Below are positions 40,834 to 51,293 of a stretch of 64,000 nt of DNA, piece by piece. The translations under genes and the position numbers were made by a program. This stretch comes from Hydrogenophaga intermedia (GTDB taxonomy: Bacteria; Pseudomonadota; Gammaproteobacteria; Burkholderiales; Burkholderiaceae_C), in the NCBI RefSeq assembly GCF_000723405.1, contig NZ_CCAE010000023.1, positions 1-64,000 of the forward strand, given 5' to 3'. The notes under the pieces are model-generated. The model did not search any database and was not told the origin of the DNA. It was given only the letters and a program-made list of their open reading frames with translations. Numbering within the stretch: the stretch's first letter is position 1; every line of letters starts with the position of its first letter.

Positions 40834-41508
40834 ATGTCCATTCTGTCCAATCTCGACCTGATCCGCCGTGTGCCGCTGTTTTCAACCCTCACACAGGCCC
40901 AGGCCGAGTCGGTGGCCGATGCGGTGGTCAAGCGCCGCTACAAGCGCGGCGAAATGATCGTGGAACAGGGCAAGAAGTCGAACTGCCTGGCCATCGTGCT
41001 CACCGGCCGGGCCCGGGTCGTCACCACCGACAGCCGAGGCCGCGAGGTCATCCTGGCGACCATGAACCCCGGCGACTACGTGGGCGAGATGAGCCTGATC
41101 GACAACCAGCCGCACTCGGCCACCGTGCGCGCCGAGGTGCAGACCGACGTGCTGATCCTGGGCCGCAACGAGTTCGCGCGCTGCCTGCCCGAGAACTCGT
41201 CCATGGCCTATGCCGTCATGCGCGGCCTGGTCCAGCGCCTGCGCCAGGCCGACCGCAAGATCGAATCCCTGGCCCTGCTCGACGTGTACGGCCGCGTGGC
41301 CCGTGCCCTGCTGGAGCAGGCCCAGCCGGGCCGCGACGGCCAGTTGATGATCCGCGAGCGCGTCTCGCGCCAGGACGTGGCCAAGATGATCGGCGCCTCG
41401 CGCGAAATGGTCAGCCGCGTCATGAAGGACCTGGAAGACCGGGGCTTCATCGAGGTCGCCGAGGACGGCAGCACCATCATCAAGGAACGGCTCAACACCC
41501 TCGGTTGA
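40834..41508 (+). CDS. Crp/Fnr-family transcriptional regulator
   Basis: 224 residues: a cNMP-binding-fold sensor (residues 1-125, including NPGDYVGEMSLIDNQPHSATVRA, the phosphate-binding cassette type), a dimer helix, and a C-terminal winged helix (SRQDVAKMIGASREMVSRVMKDLEDRGFI). It lacks the Fnr N-terminal cysteines; Cys49 is single. Crp-like, so it may bind cAMP, but key ligand residues cannot be judged without alignment. This gene commonly lies next to trxB and ftsK in this family. Target genes unknown. Confidence 0.88.
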   Translation: MSILSNLDLIRRVPLFSTLTQAQAESVADAVVKRRYKRGEMIVEQGKKSNCLAIVLTGRARVVTTDSRGREVILATMNPGDYVGEMSLIDNQPHSATVRAEVQTDVLILGRNEFARCLPENSSMAYAVMRGLVQRLRQADRKIESLALLDVYGRVARALLEQAQPGRDGQLMIRERVSRQDVAKMIGASREMVSRVMKDLEDRGFIEVAEDGSTIIKERLNTLG

Positions 41509-41559
41509 GCCCCCGGGCGGGGCAGGGCGCTGGGGTAAGCTAGGCCCCTGATTCGCGCC

Positions 41560-43896
41560 ATGACGTACTCGCTCAATACCCTCAACGCCGATCGACAGGG
41601 CGCGTCCGCGCCCAGTGGCATCGCGCGCTTCGCCCAGGAAATCGGTCTCGTCTTCGGGGCCGCAGCGCTGGCTTTCTGGCTGCTGGCCCTGCTGAGTCAT
41701 TCGCTCGCCGACCCCGCCTGGAGCACCACCGGCACCTCGCCCGAGGTCGGCAACTGGGCCGGTCGCCTCGGCGCCATCGTGGCCGACGCCAGTTATTTCC
41801 TCTTCGGGTTCTCGGTCTGGTGGTGTTTCGCCGCCGGCGTGCGCGCATGGTTGTCGGGCCTGGCGCGCTGGCTGCGTGGCCCCTCGCCCGTGCCCGAGGC
41901 GCCGCGCTGGTGGCAGCGCCCGCACATGCGCCGCGCGGCTTTCTGGGGCGGGCTCGTGGTGTTGCTGATGGTGAGCTGCGCGCTCGAATGGAGCCGCCTG
42001 TACCGGCTGGAGCCCTTGCTGCCGGGCCACTCGGGCGGTGTGGTGGGGCACGCGCTGGGGGCGCTGGCCGAGCGCTGGCTGGGCTTCACCGGTGCGGCGC
42101 TGGCGCTGCTGGCGGGCCTGCTGGCCTGCTTGCCGCTGGTGTTCCGCTTCTCCTGGGGCCATTGGGCCGAGGTGGTGGGCCACACGGTGGACGGCTGGTT
42201 CGAGGCCCGACGCGAGAAGCGCGAGGCGGTGGAGGACGAGCGCATCGGCCGCGTCGCGGCGCGTGAGCGCGAAGAGGTGGTCAAGACCGAGCGCGTGGAG
42301 ATCGAGGAACACCACCCGGTGCCCGTGGTCATCGAGCCCACCATGGTTGAGGTGCCCAAGAGCGAGCGCGTGGCCAAGGAGCGCCAGAAGCCGTTGTTCA
42401 CCGAACTGCCCGACAGCAAGCTGCCGCAGGTGGACCTGCTTGACGCCGCGCCGGGCCAGCAGAGCACGGTGGATTCTCAGACGCTGGAGATGACCAGTCG
42501 CCTGATCGAGAAGAAACTCAAGGACTTTGGCGTCGACGTGCGCGTGGTGGCGGCAGCGCCCGGCCCGGTGATCACGCGCTACGAGATCGAGCCCGCCACC
42601 GGCGTCAAGGGCTCGCAGATCGTCAACCTGAGCCGCGACCTCGCGCGCTCGCTCTCGCTGGTGTCGATTCGCGTGATCGAAACCATCCCTGGCAAGAACC
42701 TGATGGCGCTGGAGCTGCCCAACGCCAAGCGCCAAACCATTCGCCTGTCCGAGATCCTGGGCTCGCAGGTATACAACGACGCGCGCTCGCTGCTCACCAT
42801 CGGCCTGGGCAAGGACATCGGTGGCCAGCCGGTGGTGGCCGATCTGGCCAAGATGCCGCACTGCCTGGTGGCCGGTACCACCGGCTCGGGCAAGTCGGTC
42901 GGCATCAACGCCATGATCCTGTCGTTGCTCTACAAGGCCGACCCGAAGGACGTGCGCCTGCTGCTGATCGACCCGAAGATGCTCGAGATGAGCGTGTACG
43001 AGGGCATCCCGCACCTGCTCGCGCCGGTCGTCACCGACATGAAGCACGCGGCCAACGGCCTGAACTGGTGCGTGGCCGAGATGGAGAAGCGCTACAAGCT
43101 CATGAGCAAGCTGGGCGTGCGCAACCTCGCGGGCTACAACACCAAGCTCGAGGAAGCCAAGGCGCGCGGCGAGATCATCGGCAATCCGTTTTCGCTCACA
43201 CCCGAACAGCCCGAGCCGCTGGAAACGCTGCCCTACATCGTGGTGGTGATCGACGAACTCGCCGACCTGATGATGGTGGTGGGCAAGAAGATCGAGGAGC
43301 TGATCGCGCGACTGGCGCAGAAGGCGCGGGCGGCCGGCATTCACCTGGTGCTGGCGACGCAGCGCCCCAGCGTGGACGTGATCACCGGCCTGATCAAGGC
43401 CAACATCCCCACGCGCATCGCCTTCCAGGTGAGCAGCAAGATCGACAGCCGCACCATCCTCGACCAGATGGGCGCGGAGAGTCTGCTGGGCATGGGTGAC
43501 ATGCTCTATCTGCCCTCGGGCATGGGCTTTCCCACACGCGTGCACGGCGCCTTCGTGAGCGACGACGAGGTGCATCGCGTGGTGGGCTACCTCAAGCAGC
43601 AGGGCGAGGCCAACTACATCGACGGCGTGCTCGACGGCGGTGGTGGCGATGGCGAAGGCGGCGACATGCTCGGCGAGGGCGGCGACGCCAGCGGCGAGAA
43701 GGACCCGCTGTACGACCAGGCCGTGGCCATCGTCCTGCAAGACCGCAAGGCCAGCATCTCCTACGTGCAGCGCAAGCTCAAGATCGGCTACAACCGCGCC
43801 GCGCGCCTGCTGGAAGACATGGAGAACGCGGGTCTGGTGAGCGCGCTCACCAGCAGCGGGCAACGCGACATCCTGGTCGGCGGGCGCGTCGAATGA
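41560..43896 (+). CDS. ftsK: DNA translocase FtsK/SpoIIIE
   Basis: Septal DNA pump of 778 residues. Four N-terminal hydrophobic segments (residues about 20-200) anchor it, then a short charged linker (about 210-310), much shorter than in E. coli. The motor has Walker [14 protein letters not shown] near 438-446 and Walker [19 protein letters not shown]-terminal winged-helix gamma domain ([23 protein letters not shown]) reads KOPS sequences. A Gly/Asp-rich spacer ([17 protein letters not shown]) precedes gamma. It activates XerCD at dif. Followed by lolA and rarA, a conserved trio. Confidence 0.95.
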   Translation: MTYSLNTLNADRQGASAPSGIARFAQEIGLVFGAAALAFWLLALLSHSLADPAWSTTGTSPEVGNWAGRLGAIVADASYFLFGFSVWWCFAAGVRAWLSGLARWLRGPSPVPEAPRWWQRPHMRRAAFWGGLVVLLMVSCALEWSRLYRLEPLLPGHSGGVVGHALGALAERWLGFTGAALALLAGLLACLPLVFRFSWGHWAEVVGHTVDGWFEARREKREAVEDERIGRVAAREREEVVKTERVEIEEHHPVPVVIEPTMVEVPKSERVAKERQKPLFTELPDSKLPQVDLLDAAPGQQSTVDSQTLEMTSRLIEKKLKDFGVDVRVVAAAPGPVITRYEIEPATGVKGSQIVNLSRDLARSLSLVSIRVIETIPGKNLMALELPNAKRQTIRLSEILGSQVYNDARSLLTIGLGKDIGGQPVVADLAKMPHCLVAGTTGSGKSVGINAMILSLLYKADPKDVRLLLIDPKMLEMSVYEGIPHLLAPVVTDMKHAANGLNWCVAEMEKRYKLMSKLGVRNLAGYNTKLEEAKARGEIIGNPFSLTPEQPEPLETLPYIVVVIDELADLMMVVGKKIEELIARLAQKARAAGIHLVLATQRPSVDVITGLIKANIPTRIAFQVSSKIDSRTILDQMGAESLLGMGDMLYLPSGMGFPTRVHGAFVSDDEVHRVVGYLKQQGEANYIDGVLDGGGGDGEGGDMLGEGGDASGEKDPLYDQAVAIVLQDRKASISYVQRKLKIGYNRAARLLEDMENAGLVSALTSSGQRDILVGGRVE

Positions 43897-43931
43897 GTGC
43901 AACTCATCGGCCACGGGGGAATCACATCGCC

Positions 43932-44579
43932 ATGAACATCCGCACCCTCCTGACCGCGGCCACCGTGTCGCTGCTGAGCCTGGCCTGGCCCGCGCACGCC
44001 GACGGCCTGCAAGCGCTTGACACCTTCCTGCGCGAGGTGGGCAGCGCGCGTGCCGACTTCACGCAGGTGGTCACGTCACCCAAGAAATCCGGCGAGGCCG
44101 CGCCGCGCCAGCGCACCAGCTCGGGCCGCTTCGAGTTCCTGCGGCCCGACCGTTTCCGCTTCGTCTACGCCAAGCCCTTCGAGCAGACCATCGTGGCCGA
44201 TGGCCAGCGGCTCTGGCTGCACGACGTGGACCTGAACCAGGTGACCGTGCGCGCCCAGAAGGACGCACTGGGCAGCACGCCCGCCGCGCTGATCGCTTCG
44301 GGGGGCGACCTCTCGTCCCTGCGCGCCGCCTTCGACTTCAAGGCCCTGCCTGACAAGGACGGGCTGCAGTGGGTCGAGGCTGTGCCGAAGGCGCGCGATG
44401 GCCAACTCCAGCGCGTGCGCGTGGGCCTGCGCGCGAAGCAGCTCGCCGTGCTCGACATCGAGGACGGCCTGGGCCAGCGCTCCGAACTCACCTTCAAGGG
44501 CTGGCAGGCCAACCCGGGCCTGGCCACCGGCGACTTCCGCTTCGAGCCGCCGGCCGGCGCCGACGTGATCCGCCAGTGA
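43932..44579 (+). CDS. lolA: Outer membrane lipoprotein carrier protein LolA
   Basis: Periplasmic shuttle that carries lipoproteins from the LolCDE complex to LolB. 215 residues with a Sec signal peptide (VSLLSLAWPAHADG, cleavage after AHA near residue 22). The half-barrel pattern is FLREVGSARADFTQVV, then SGRFEFLRPDRFRFVYAKPFEQTIVADGQ (pieces of the family signature). Start ATG 43932 is chosen over the open frame from 43893. Its stop overlaps the rarA GTG start by four bases (GTGA). Confidence 0.93.
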   Translation: MNIRTLLTAATVSLLSLAWPAHADGLQALDTFLREVGSARADFTQVVTSPKKSGEAAPRQRTSSGRFEFLRPDRFRFVYAKPFEQTIVADGQRLWLHDVDLNQVTVRAQKDALGSTPAALIASGGDLSSLRAAFDFKALPDKDGLQWVEAVPKARDGQLQRVRVGLRAKQLAVLDIEDGLGQRSELTFKGWQANPGLATGDFRFEPPAGADVIRQ

Positions 44580-45865
44580 GCCCACTCGCTCACGCGCCCC
44601 TGGCCGAGCGCTTGCGCCCGCGCACCCTGGGCGAGGTGATCGGCCAGCAGCACCTGCTGGGCGAGGGCATGGCGCTGCGCCTGGCCTTCGAATCCGGCCA
44701 ACCGCACAGCTGCATCCTCTGGGGCCCGCCGGGCGTGGGCAAGACCACCATCGCGCGGCTCATGGCCGACTCGTTCGATGCCCAGTTCATCACCATCAGC
44801 GCGGTGCTGGGGGGCGTGAAGGACATCCGCGAGGCGGTGGAGAAGGCCCAGCTCGCGCGCGACGGCCTGCACCCGCAACGCACCATCGTCTTTGTCGACG
44901 AGGTGCACCGCTTCAATAAAAGCCAGCAGGACGCTTTCCTGCCGCACGTCGAAAGCGGGCTGTTCACTTTCATCGGCGCCACCACCGAAAACCCCTCGTT
45001 CGAAGTCAACTCGGCGCTGCTGTCGCGCGCGGCGGTGTACGTGCTGCAACCGCTCACCGAGGACGACCTGCGTGCCATCGTGGCCAAGGCGCGCGCCATC
45101 GACGCCATCCCCGCCGTCGAGGAGGCCGCGCTCGACCGTCTCATCGCCTATGCCGATGGCGACGCGCGCCGCTTGTTGAATACGCTGGAAACCCTGGCCG
45201 TGGCCGCCACGCGCGAGAAGCTCGCCACCGTCACCGACGCCTGGCTGCTCAAGGTGCTGGGCGAGCGCATGCGCCGCTACGACAAGGGCGGCGAACAGTT
45301 CTACGACACCATCAGCGCGCTGCACAAGAGCGTGCGCGGCTCCGACCCCGACGCGGCGCTGTATTGGTTCGTGCGCATGCTCGACGGCGGTGTAGACCCG
45401 CGCTACGTGGCGCGCCGCCTCATACGCATGGCGGCGGAGGACATCGGTCTGGCCGACCCGCGCGCGCTGCGGCTCGCGCTCGACGCGAGCGAAGTCTACG
45501 AGCGACTCGGCTCGCCCGAGGGCGAGCTTGCGCTGGGCGAGTGTGTGGTCTATCTGGCGATCGCGCCCAAATCGAACGCCGTCTACAAGGCCTTCAACGA
45601 GGCCAAAGCCTTCGTCAAGCGCGACGGCACGCGCCCCGTGCCCCTGCACCTGCGCAACGCGCCGACGAAGCTCATGAAGTCGCTCGACTACGGCAAGGAC
45701 TACCGCTACGCCCACGACGAGGCCGGCGGCTTCGCCGCGGGCGAGAACTACTTCCCCGACGGCATGTCACCGCCGAGCTTCTACGAACCCGTGGACCGCG
45801 GCCTGGAAATCCGCATCGGCGAGAAGCTGCGCGAGCTGCGCCGCCTCAATCATCAGAAGGACTGA
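44576..45865 (+). CDS. rarA: Replication-associated recombination protein A
   Basis: AAA+ ATPase (MgsA/RarA), 429 residues, acting at stalled replication forks. Walker A LWGPPGVGKTTIARL, Walker B IVFVDEVHRFN, sensor 1 IGATTENPSFE and the C-terminal helical domain. Starts at GTG 44576 (MSPLAHAPLAERLRP), overlapping the lolA stop. The frame stays open back to 44369 within lolA, which is rejected. The gap to livH contains a promoter and terminator hairpin. Confidence 0.95.
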   Translation: MSPLAHAPLAERLRPRTLGEVIGQQHLLGEGMALRLAFESGQPHSCILWGPPGVGKTTIARLMADSFDAQFITISAVLGGVKDIREAVEKAQLARDGLHPQRTIVFVDEVHRFNKSQQDAFLPHVESGLFTFIGATTENPSFEVNSALLSRAAVYVLQPLTEDDLRAIVAKARAIDAIPAVEEAALDRLIAYADGDARRLLNTLETLAVAATREKLATVTDAWLLKVLGERMRRYDKGGEQFYDTISALHKSVRGSDPDAALYWFVRMLDGGVDPRYVARRLIRMAAEDIGLADPRALRLALDASEVYERLGSPEGELALGECVVYLAIAPKSNAVYKAFNEAKAFVKRDGTRPVPLHLRNAPTKLMKSLDYGKDYRYAHDEAGGFAAGENYFPDGMSPPSFYEPVDRGLEIRIGEKLRELRRLNHQKD

Positions 45866-45960
45866 TGCCCCCGCAGAGACGCTGATACCGTCATTCTTGC
45901 CCCGGGTTTTCCCTTGATTTACCTGGGAATCTCCTCAGTCGGAAGGCCGATACCCCTCGC

Positions 45961-46021
45961 TACAATCGCGCACCACCGACCCGCCCCCGGCCTTATCCAG
46001 GCCGTCTCTGGCGGGTTTTTT
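45961..46021 (+). promoter_or_regulatory. livH leader: TACAAT promoter followed at once by an intrinsic terminator
   Basis: TACAAT (45961-45966) would start RNA near 45973. CCCGCC (45980-45985) pairs with GGCGGG (46010-46015), with an inner CGGCC/GGCCG stem, and TTTTTT follows (46016-46021). Transcripts from this promoter would therefore meet a terminator within about 50 bases, 65 bases before the livH ATG. This suggests attenuation or a small RNA. It could also terminate rarA transcripts. Confidence 0.6.
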
Positions 46022-46085
46022 GCTAGGTTGAAACGGGGGGCGTGTCCACAGCACCCCCGCGGTCAAAAACCACGGAGAACCTTTC

Positions 46086-47015
46086 ATGGAAGTCTTGCTA
46101 CAGCAGATCCTCAACGGTCTGGTGCTGGGCAGCATGTACGCACTGGTGGCCCTTGGCTACACCATGGTGTACGGCATCATCGGCCTCATCAACTTCGCGC
46201 ACGGCGACGTGCTCATGGTGGGGGCACTCACCAGTTGGACGCTCATCACCACGATGCAGGACGCCTCGCCCGGCATGCCCGGCTGGCTGATGCTCATCGT
46301 CGCCACCGTCATCGCCATGGTGGTCTGCGCGGCACTCAACTTCACGATCGAAAAGCTGGCCTACCGGCCGCTGCGCAACTCGCCGCGATTGGCCCCGCTG
46401 ATCACCGCGATCGGCGTCTCCATCCTCTTGCAGACGCTGGCAATGATCATCTGGAAGCCCAACCCCAAGTCGTATCCCTCCACGCTCTCGCGTGAGCCGA
46501 TCGAGTTCTTCGGTGCCGTGCTCTCCATCACCCAGATCACCATCCTGGCCACCACGGTCATCGTGCTGGCGCTGCTGATGTGGCTGGTCAACCGCACCAA
46601 CCTGGGTCGCGCCATGCGCGCCACCGCCGAGAACCCGCGCGTGGCGGCACTGATGGGCATCAAGCCCGACGTGGTCATCTCCGCCACCTTCATCATCGGC
46701 GCCATGCTGGCGGCCATCGCCGGCATCATGTGGGCGTCCAACTACGGCACCGTGCAGCACGCCATGGGCTTCATGCCTGGCCTCAAGGCCTTCGTGGCCG
46801 CGGTCATGGGTGGCATCGGCAACCTGGCCGGCGCCGTGCTCGGCGGCGTGGCCCTGGGGCTGATCGAATCGCTCGGTGCCGGCTACCTGGGCCGTCTCAC
46901 CGGTGGTTTCCTGGGCAGCCAGTACACCGACATCTTCGCCTTCATCGTGCTGGCCTTCGTGCTGATCCTGCGCCCCTCGGGTCTGCTGGGCGAGCGTGTG
47001 GCCGACCGTGCCTGA
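46086..47015 (+). CDS. livH: Branched-chain amino acid ABC transporter permease LivH
   Basis: Inner membrane permease of 309 residues, about eight hydrophobic segments, with LVALGYTMVYGIIGLINFAHG near the start (the family signature) and RPSGLLGERVADRA at the end. Forms a heterodimer with LivM for uptake of branched-chain or related amino acids. GGAGAACC precedes the ATG. First gene of livH-livM-livG-livF; a periplasmic binding protein gene (livJ/livK type) is not in the cluster. Confidence 0.92.
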   Translation: MEVLLQQILNGLVLGSMYALVALGYTMVYGIIGLINFAHGDVLMVGALTSWTLITTMQDASPGMPGWLMLIVATVIAMVVCAALNFTIEKLAYRPLRNSPRLAPLITAIGVSILLQTLAMIIWKPNPKSYPSTLSREPIEFFGAVLSITQITILATTVIVLALLMWLVNRTNLGRAMRATAENPRVAALMGIKPDVVISATFIIGAMLAAIAGIMWASNYGTVQHAMGFMPGLKAFVAAVMGGIGNLAGAVLGGVALGLIESLGAGYLGRLTGGFLGSQYTDIFAFIVLAFVLILRPSGLLGERVADRA

Positions 47016-47031
47016 TCCGACGGGAGAGACC

Positions 47032-48129
47032 ATGATGAACTCCAAACCCGTCAAGCTGATCGCCTTCCTGGTGGTCGCGGCGCTGATGCTGATCCTGCCG
47101 CTGGTGCTGCAGTCCACCGGCAGCAACTCCTGGGTGCGCATCGTCGACGTGGCGCTGCTCTATGTGCTGCTGGCCCTGGGCCTGAACATCGTGGTGGGCT
47201 ACGCCGGCCTGCTCGACCTCGGCTTCATCGCCTTCTTCGCGGTGGGCGCGTACCTGTACGGCCTGCTCGCCTCGCCGCACCTCACCGACACCTTCGCCTG
47301 GCTGGCCGCCACTTTCCCGACCGGCCTGCACATGAACTTCTGGCTGGTGATGGTGCTGGCGGGCATCGTCGCAGGCGTCACGGGCCTGATCCTGGGCTTT
47401 CCGGTGCTCAAGCTGCGCGGCGACTACCTGGCCATCGTCACCCTGGGCTTCGGCGAGATCGTGCGCATCTTCATGCTCAACCTCGACCGGCCCATCAACC
47501 TCACCAACGGCCCCAAGGGATTGACCAACGTGGACGCGGTGAGCGTCTTCGGGCACCGGATGAGCCAGCGCCTGGAAATCAACATCGGCGACTTCTCGTA
47601 CACCTTCGAGTCGGTCACGATGTACTACTACCTCATCCTGTTCTTCGTCGTGCTGGCGATCATCATCGCGAGCCGCCTGCAGGACTCGCGCATCGGCCGC
47701 GCATGGATGGCCATCCGCGAAGATGAAATCGCCGCCAAGGCCATGGGCCTGAACACGCGCAACCTCAAGCTGGCCGCCTTCGGCATGAGTGCCACCTTCG
47801 GCGGCATCGCCGGCGTGCTGTTCGCGTCCTTCATGCGCGGCGTCTACCCCGAGTCCTTCATCCTGATGGAGTCGGTGATGATCGTCGCCATGGTGGTGCT
47901 GGGTGGCCTGGGCCACATCCCCGGCGTCATCCTGGGCGCGCTGGTGCTGGCGGGTCTGCCGGAGCTTCTGCGCCACGTGGCGCACCCGCTCACGGCCATG
48001 ACGGACGGCCGCCTCGGCCCCGAAATCCTGCGCCAGCTGCTCATCGCCCTGGCCATGATCGTCATCATGCTGCTGCGTCCCAAGGGCTTGTGGCCGTCTC
48101 CCGAACACGGCAAGTCCCTGAGCAAGTGA
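47032..48129 (+). CDS. livM: Branched-chain amino acid ABC transporter permease LivM
   Basis: Partner permease of 365 residues. It has the LALGLNIVVGYAGLLDLGFIAF signature (in parts) and a C-terminal RPKGLWPS motif. Start ATG 47032 (MMNSKPVKL) follows GGGAGAGACC; an earlier frame extension to 46996 overlaps livH and is not preferred. LivM proteins of this type have ten or so membrane segments. Confidence 0.92.
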   Translation: MMNSKPVKLIAFLVVAALMLILPLVLQSTGSNSWVRIVDVALLYVLLALGLNIVVGYAGLLDLGFIAFFAVGAYLYGLLASPHLTDTFAWLAATFPTGLHMNFWLVMVLAGIVAGVTGLILGFPVLKLRGDYLAIVTLGFGEIVRIFMLNLDRPINLTNGPKGLTNVDAVSVFGHRMSQRLEINIGDFSYTFESVTMYYYLILFFVVLAIIIASRLQDSRIGRAWMAIREDEIAAKAMGLNTRNLKLAAFGMSATFGGIAGVLFASFMRGVYPESFILMESVMIVAMVVLGGLGHIPGVILGALVLAGLPELLRHVAHPLTAMTDGRLGPEILRQLLIALAMIVIMLLRPKGLWPSPEHGKSLSK

Positions 48130-48139
48130 GGAGCGCGGC

Positions 48140-48910
48140 ATGACAGACACCATCCTGAAAGTCGCCAGCGTCTCCAAACGCTTCGGTGGCCTGCAAGCCC
48201 TCAGCGACGTGGGCATCGAAATTCGTCGCGGCCAGGTCTATGGGCTGATCGGCCCCAACGGCGCAGGCAAGACGACCTTCTTCAACGTGCTCACCGGCCT
48301 GTACACGCCCGATAGCGGCAGCTTCGAACTCGCGGGCCAGGCCTACACGCCCACCGCGGTGCACGAAGTGGCCAAGGCCGGCATCGCGCGCACCTTCCAG
48401 AACATCCGCCTGTTCGCCGAGATGACGGCGCTGGAGAACGTCATGGTCGGGCGCCACGTGCGCACCGGCTCGGGCCTGCTCGGCGCCATCCTGCGCACAC
48501 CGAAGTTCAAGCGAGAGGAACGCGAGATCGCCGATCGCGCGAAGGAATTGCTCGACTACGTGGGCATCGGCAAGTTCGCCGACTACAAGTCCCGCACGCT
48601 CAGCTACGGTGATCAGCGCCGCCTGGAGATCGCGCGCGCCCTGGCCACCGACCCGCAGCTCATCGCGCTCGACGAGCCCGCCGCCGGCATGAACGCGACC
48701 GAGAAGATCCAGTTGCGCGAGCTCATCGACCGCATCCGCAACGACAACCGCACCATCCTGTTGATCGAGCACGACGTGAAGCTCGTGATGGGCCTGTGCG
48801 ACCGCGTGACCGTGCTCGACTACGGCAAGCAGCTCTCCACCGGCACACCGGCCGAGGTGCAGAAGGACCCGAAAGTGATCGAGGCCTACCTCGGCACGGG
48901 CGGTCATTGA
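48140..48910 (+). CDS. livG: Branched-chain amino acid ABC transporter ATPase LivG
   Basis: Cytoplasmic ATPase of 256 residues. Walker [13 protein letters not shown], signature [15 protein letters not shown], Walker [13 protein letters not shown], and the LivG-specific [14 protein letters not shown] region. Ten bases after livM. It pairs with LivF in the transporter. Confidence 0.93.
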   Translation: MTDTILKVASVSKRFGGLQALSDVGIEIRRGQVYGLIGPNGAGKTTFFNVLTGLYTPDSGSFELAGQAYTPTAVHEVAKAGIARTFQNIRLFAEMTALENVMVGRHVRTGSGLLGAILRTPKFKREEREIADRAKELLDYVGIGKFADYKSRTLSYGDQRRLEIARALATDPQLIALDEPAAGMNATEKIQLRELIDRIRNDNRTILLIEHDVKLVMGLCDRVTVLDYGKQLSTGTPAEVQKDPKVIEAYLGTGGH

Positions 48911-48927
48911 GTCGGCAGGAGAACAGC

Positions 48928-49644
48928 ATGGCAAACACACTACTCAAAGTCGCCGGCCTGAAGGTCGCTTACGGCGGCATCAAGGCGGTCAAGGGCATCG
49001 ACCTCGAAGTGAACGAGGGCGAGCTGATCTCGCTCATCGGCTCCAATGGCGCCGGCAAGACCACCACCATGAAGGCCATCACCGGCTCGCTCGCCATGGA
49101 GGCGGGCGACGTCGAGTACATGGGCAAGAGCATCAAGGGCAAGGGCGCGTGGGACCTGGTGAAACAAGGCCTGGCGATGGTGCCCGAGGGCCGCGGCGTG
49201 TTCACGCGCATGAGCATCACCGAGAACCTGCAGATGGGCGCCTACGTTCGCAAGGACAAGGCCGGCATCGCGCAGGACATCGAGCGCATGTTCGGCATCT
49301 TCCCGCGCCTGAAGGAGCGCAAGGACCAGCTCGCCGGCACCATGAGCGGTGGCGAGCAGCAGATGCTGGCCATGGCGCGCGCGCTGATGAGCCAGCCCAA
49401 GGTGCTGCTGCTCGACGAGCCATCCATGGGCCTGTCGCCCATCATGGTCGACAAGATTTTCGAGGTGGTGCGCGACGTGTCGGCACAGGGCGTGACCATC
49501 CTGCTGGTGGAGCAGAACGCCAGCCGCGCGCTGCAGATCGCCGACCGTGGCTACGTGATGGACTCGGGCGAGATCATCATGAGCGGAGATGCGAAGCAGA
49601 TGCTGACGGATCCGAAAGTGCGCGCCGCGTACCTCGGCGAATGA
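48928..49644 (+). CDS. livF: Branched-chain amino acid ABC transporter ATPase LivF
   Basis: 238 residues; Walker [29 protein letters not shown], signature [15 protein letters not shown] and [11 protein letters not shown]. Seventeen bases after livG. The last gene of the operon; the downstream terminator-like hairpin overlaps the lysS promoter. Confidence 0.93.
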   Translation: MANTLLKVAGLKVAYGGIKAVKGIDLEVNEGELISLIGSNGAGKTTTMKAITGSLAMEAGDVEYMGKSIKGKGAWDLVKQGLAMVPEGRGVFTRMSITENLQMGAYVRKDKAGIAQDIERMFGIFPRLKERKDQLAGTMSGGEQQMLAMARALMSQPKVLLLDEPSMGLSPIMVDKIFEVVRDVSAQGVTILLVEQNASRALQIADRGYVMDSGEIIMSGDAKQMLTDPKVRAAYLGE

Positions 49645-49674
49645 CCGCTGGCGGCCCGGTGGGCCGCCCAAAAC

Positions 49675-49719
49675 TACAATCGCGGGTTGCGCGCCATTCA
49701 GGCGCCCAACCCGCTTTTT
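49675..49719 (+). promoter_or_regulatory. lysS promoter overlapping a terminator hairpin
   Basis: TACAAT (49675-49680), then GCGGGTT (49682-49688) pairing with AACCCGC (49708-49714) around an inner GCGCC/GGCGC stem, then TTTTT (49715-49719), 5 bases before the lysS ATG. RNA starting near 49687 begins inside the left arm. The hairpin can thus end livF transcripts, while the lysS transcript keeps only the inner stem. There is no Shine-Dalgarno before lysS. ACTACAATCGCG here matches CTACAATCGCG at the livH promoter. Confidence 0.6.
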
Positions 49720-49724
49720 CATTC

Positions 49725-51284
49725 ATGAGCCAAGCCAACACCCCCGACACCGCCGCCGCGCCCGTCGCACACGACGAAAACCAGCTCATCGCCGAACGCC
49801 GCGAGAAGCTCAAGGCCCTGCGCGAGGCCCAGAAGCGGGGCGAGGGGGTGGCCTTCCCGAACGATCACAAGCCCACCGACAACGCGGCGGCCCTGTTCGC
49901 CGCGCACGGCCAGCGCAGCAAGGAAGAGCTGGAGGCCACGCCGGTTCGTGCCAGCGTGGCCGGCCGCATGATGCTCAAGCGCGTGATGGGCAAGGCCAGC
50001 TTCGCCACGCTGCAGGACGCCTCTCTGGGCGAAAGCGGTGGGCGCATCCAGATCTACCTGAACAACGACAGCGTGGGCGAGGCGCAGCACGGCGCCTTCA
50101 AGCACTGGGACCTGGGCGACATCGTGGCCGCCGAGGGCGTGCTGTTCCGCACCCGCACCGGCGAGCTCACCATCCACGCCGACAAGATCCGCCTGCTCAC
50201 CAAGAGCCTGCGGCCCCTGCCCGACAAGTTCCACGGCGTGGCCGACCAGGAGATCAAGTACCGCCAGCGCTACGTGGACCTGATGACCGACGAGGCCGCG
50301 CGCCGCCGCTTCGTCGCGCGCAGCCAGGCCATCACCGCGCTGCGCCAGTTCATGGTCTCGCATGGCTTCCTCGAGGTCGAGACGCCCATGCTGCACCCCA
50401 TCCCCGGCGGTGCCAACGCCAAGCCCTTCGTCACGCACCACAACGCGCTGGATCAGGAGATGTTCCTGCGCATCGCGCCCGAGCTGTATCTCAAGCGCCT
50501 GCTGGTGGGCGGCTTCGATCGCGTGTTCGAGATCAACCGCAACTTCCGCAACGAAGGTATCTCGGTGCGCCACAACCCCGAGTTCACCATGATGGAGTTC
50601 TACGCGGCGTACTGGAACTACAACGATCTCATGGATTTCTCGGAGCAGCTCATCCGCCACGTGGTGCGCACCGTGCGCGGCGAGGGCGAGGTCACCTACC
50701 AGGGCCGCGCGGTCGACATCGATTCGCCCTTCGAGCGCCTGACCATCCGCGACGCCATCGTCAAGTACACCGACGCCGGTGCGAACGTGGACGAGGCCGA
50801 CTGGCTGCGCGGCCAGTTGCGCAAGCTGGGCCTCACGGAAGAGAAGGACCAGTTGTCCACACGCAGCCTGGCCTCGCTGCAGGTGATGTTCTTCGAGGAG
50901 AAGGTGGAGAGCGAGCTCTGGAACCCCACCTTCATCATGGAGCACCCCACCGAAATCTCGCCGCTGGCGCGCGCCAACGACGAGCGGCCCGAGGTGACCG
51001 AGCGCTTCGAGCTCTACATCACCGGCCGCGAGTTCGGCAACGCCTTCTCGGAGTTGAACGACGCCGAGGACCAGGCCGCGCGCTTCCAGGCGCAGGCCGA
51101 CGCCAAGGACGGCGGCGACGACGAGGCCATGCACTTCGACGCCGACTACATTCGCGCGCTGGAGTACGGCATGCCGCCCGCGGGCGGCTGCGGCATCGGC
51201 ATCGACCGTCTCATGATGCTGCTGACCGACAGCCCCAGCATCCGCGACGTGATCCTGTTTCCCGCGCTGCGCCGCGAGGTCTGA
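49725..51284 (+). CDS. lysS: Lysyl-tRNA synthetase, class II
   Basis: 519 residues: an N-terminal OB-fold anticodon domain ([20 protein letters not shown]) and a class II catalytic core with [19 protein letters not shown] (motif 1), [20 protein letters not shown] (motif 2) and [15 protein letters not shown] (motif 3). The start MSQANTPDT matches the family and follows a hairpin leader; no ribosome binding site is visible. Confidence 0.96.
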   Translation: MSQANTPDTAAAPVAHDENQLIAERREKLKALREAQKRGEGVAFPNDHKPTDNAAALFAAHGQRSKEELEATPVRASVAGRMMLKRVMGKASFATLQDASLGESGGRIQIYLNNDSVGEAQHGAFKHWDLGDIVAAEGVLFRTRTGELTIHADKIRLLTKSLRPLPDKFHGVADQEIKYRQRYVDLMTDEAARRRFVARSQAITALRQFMVSHGFLEVETPMLHPIPGGANAKPFVTHHNALDQEMFLRIAPELYLKRLLVGGFDRVFEINRNFRNEGISVRHNPEFTMMEFYAAYWNYNDLMDFSEQLIRHVVRTVRGEGEVTYQGRAVDIDSPFERLTIRDAIVKYTDAGANVDEADWLRGQLRKLGLTEEKDQLSTRSLASLQVMFFEEKVESELWNPTFIMEHPTEISPLARANDERPEVTERFELYITGREFGNAFSELNDAEDQAARFQAQADAKDGGDDEAMHFDADYIRALEYGMPPAGGCGIGIDRLMMLLTDSPSIRDVILFPALRREV

Positions 51285-51293
51285 GCCCGCCGC

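Noticed and set aside
40882..43914. 1010-codon minus-strand frame opposite the Crp/Fnr gene and ftsK
   Set aside because: His/Ala/Gln-rich antisense translation with no recognisable domain; ftsK is certain.
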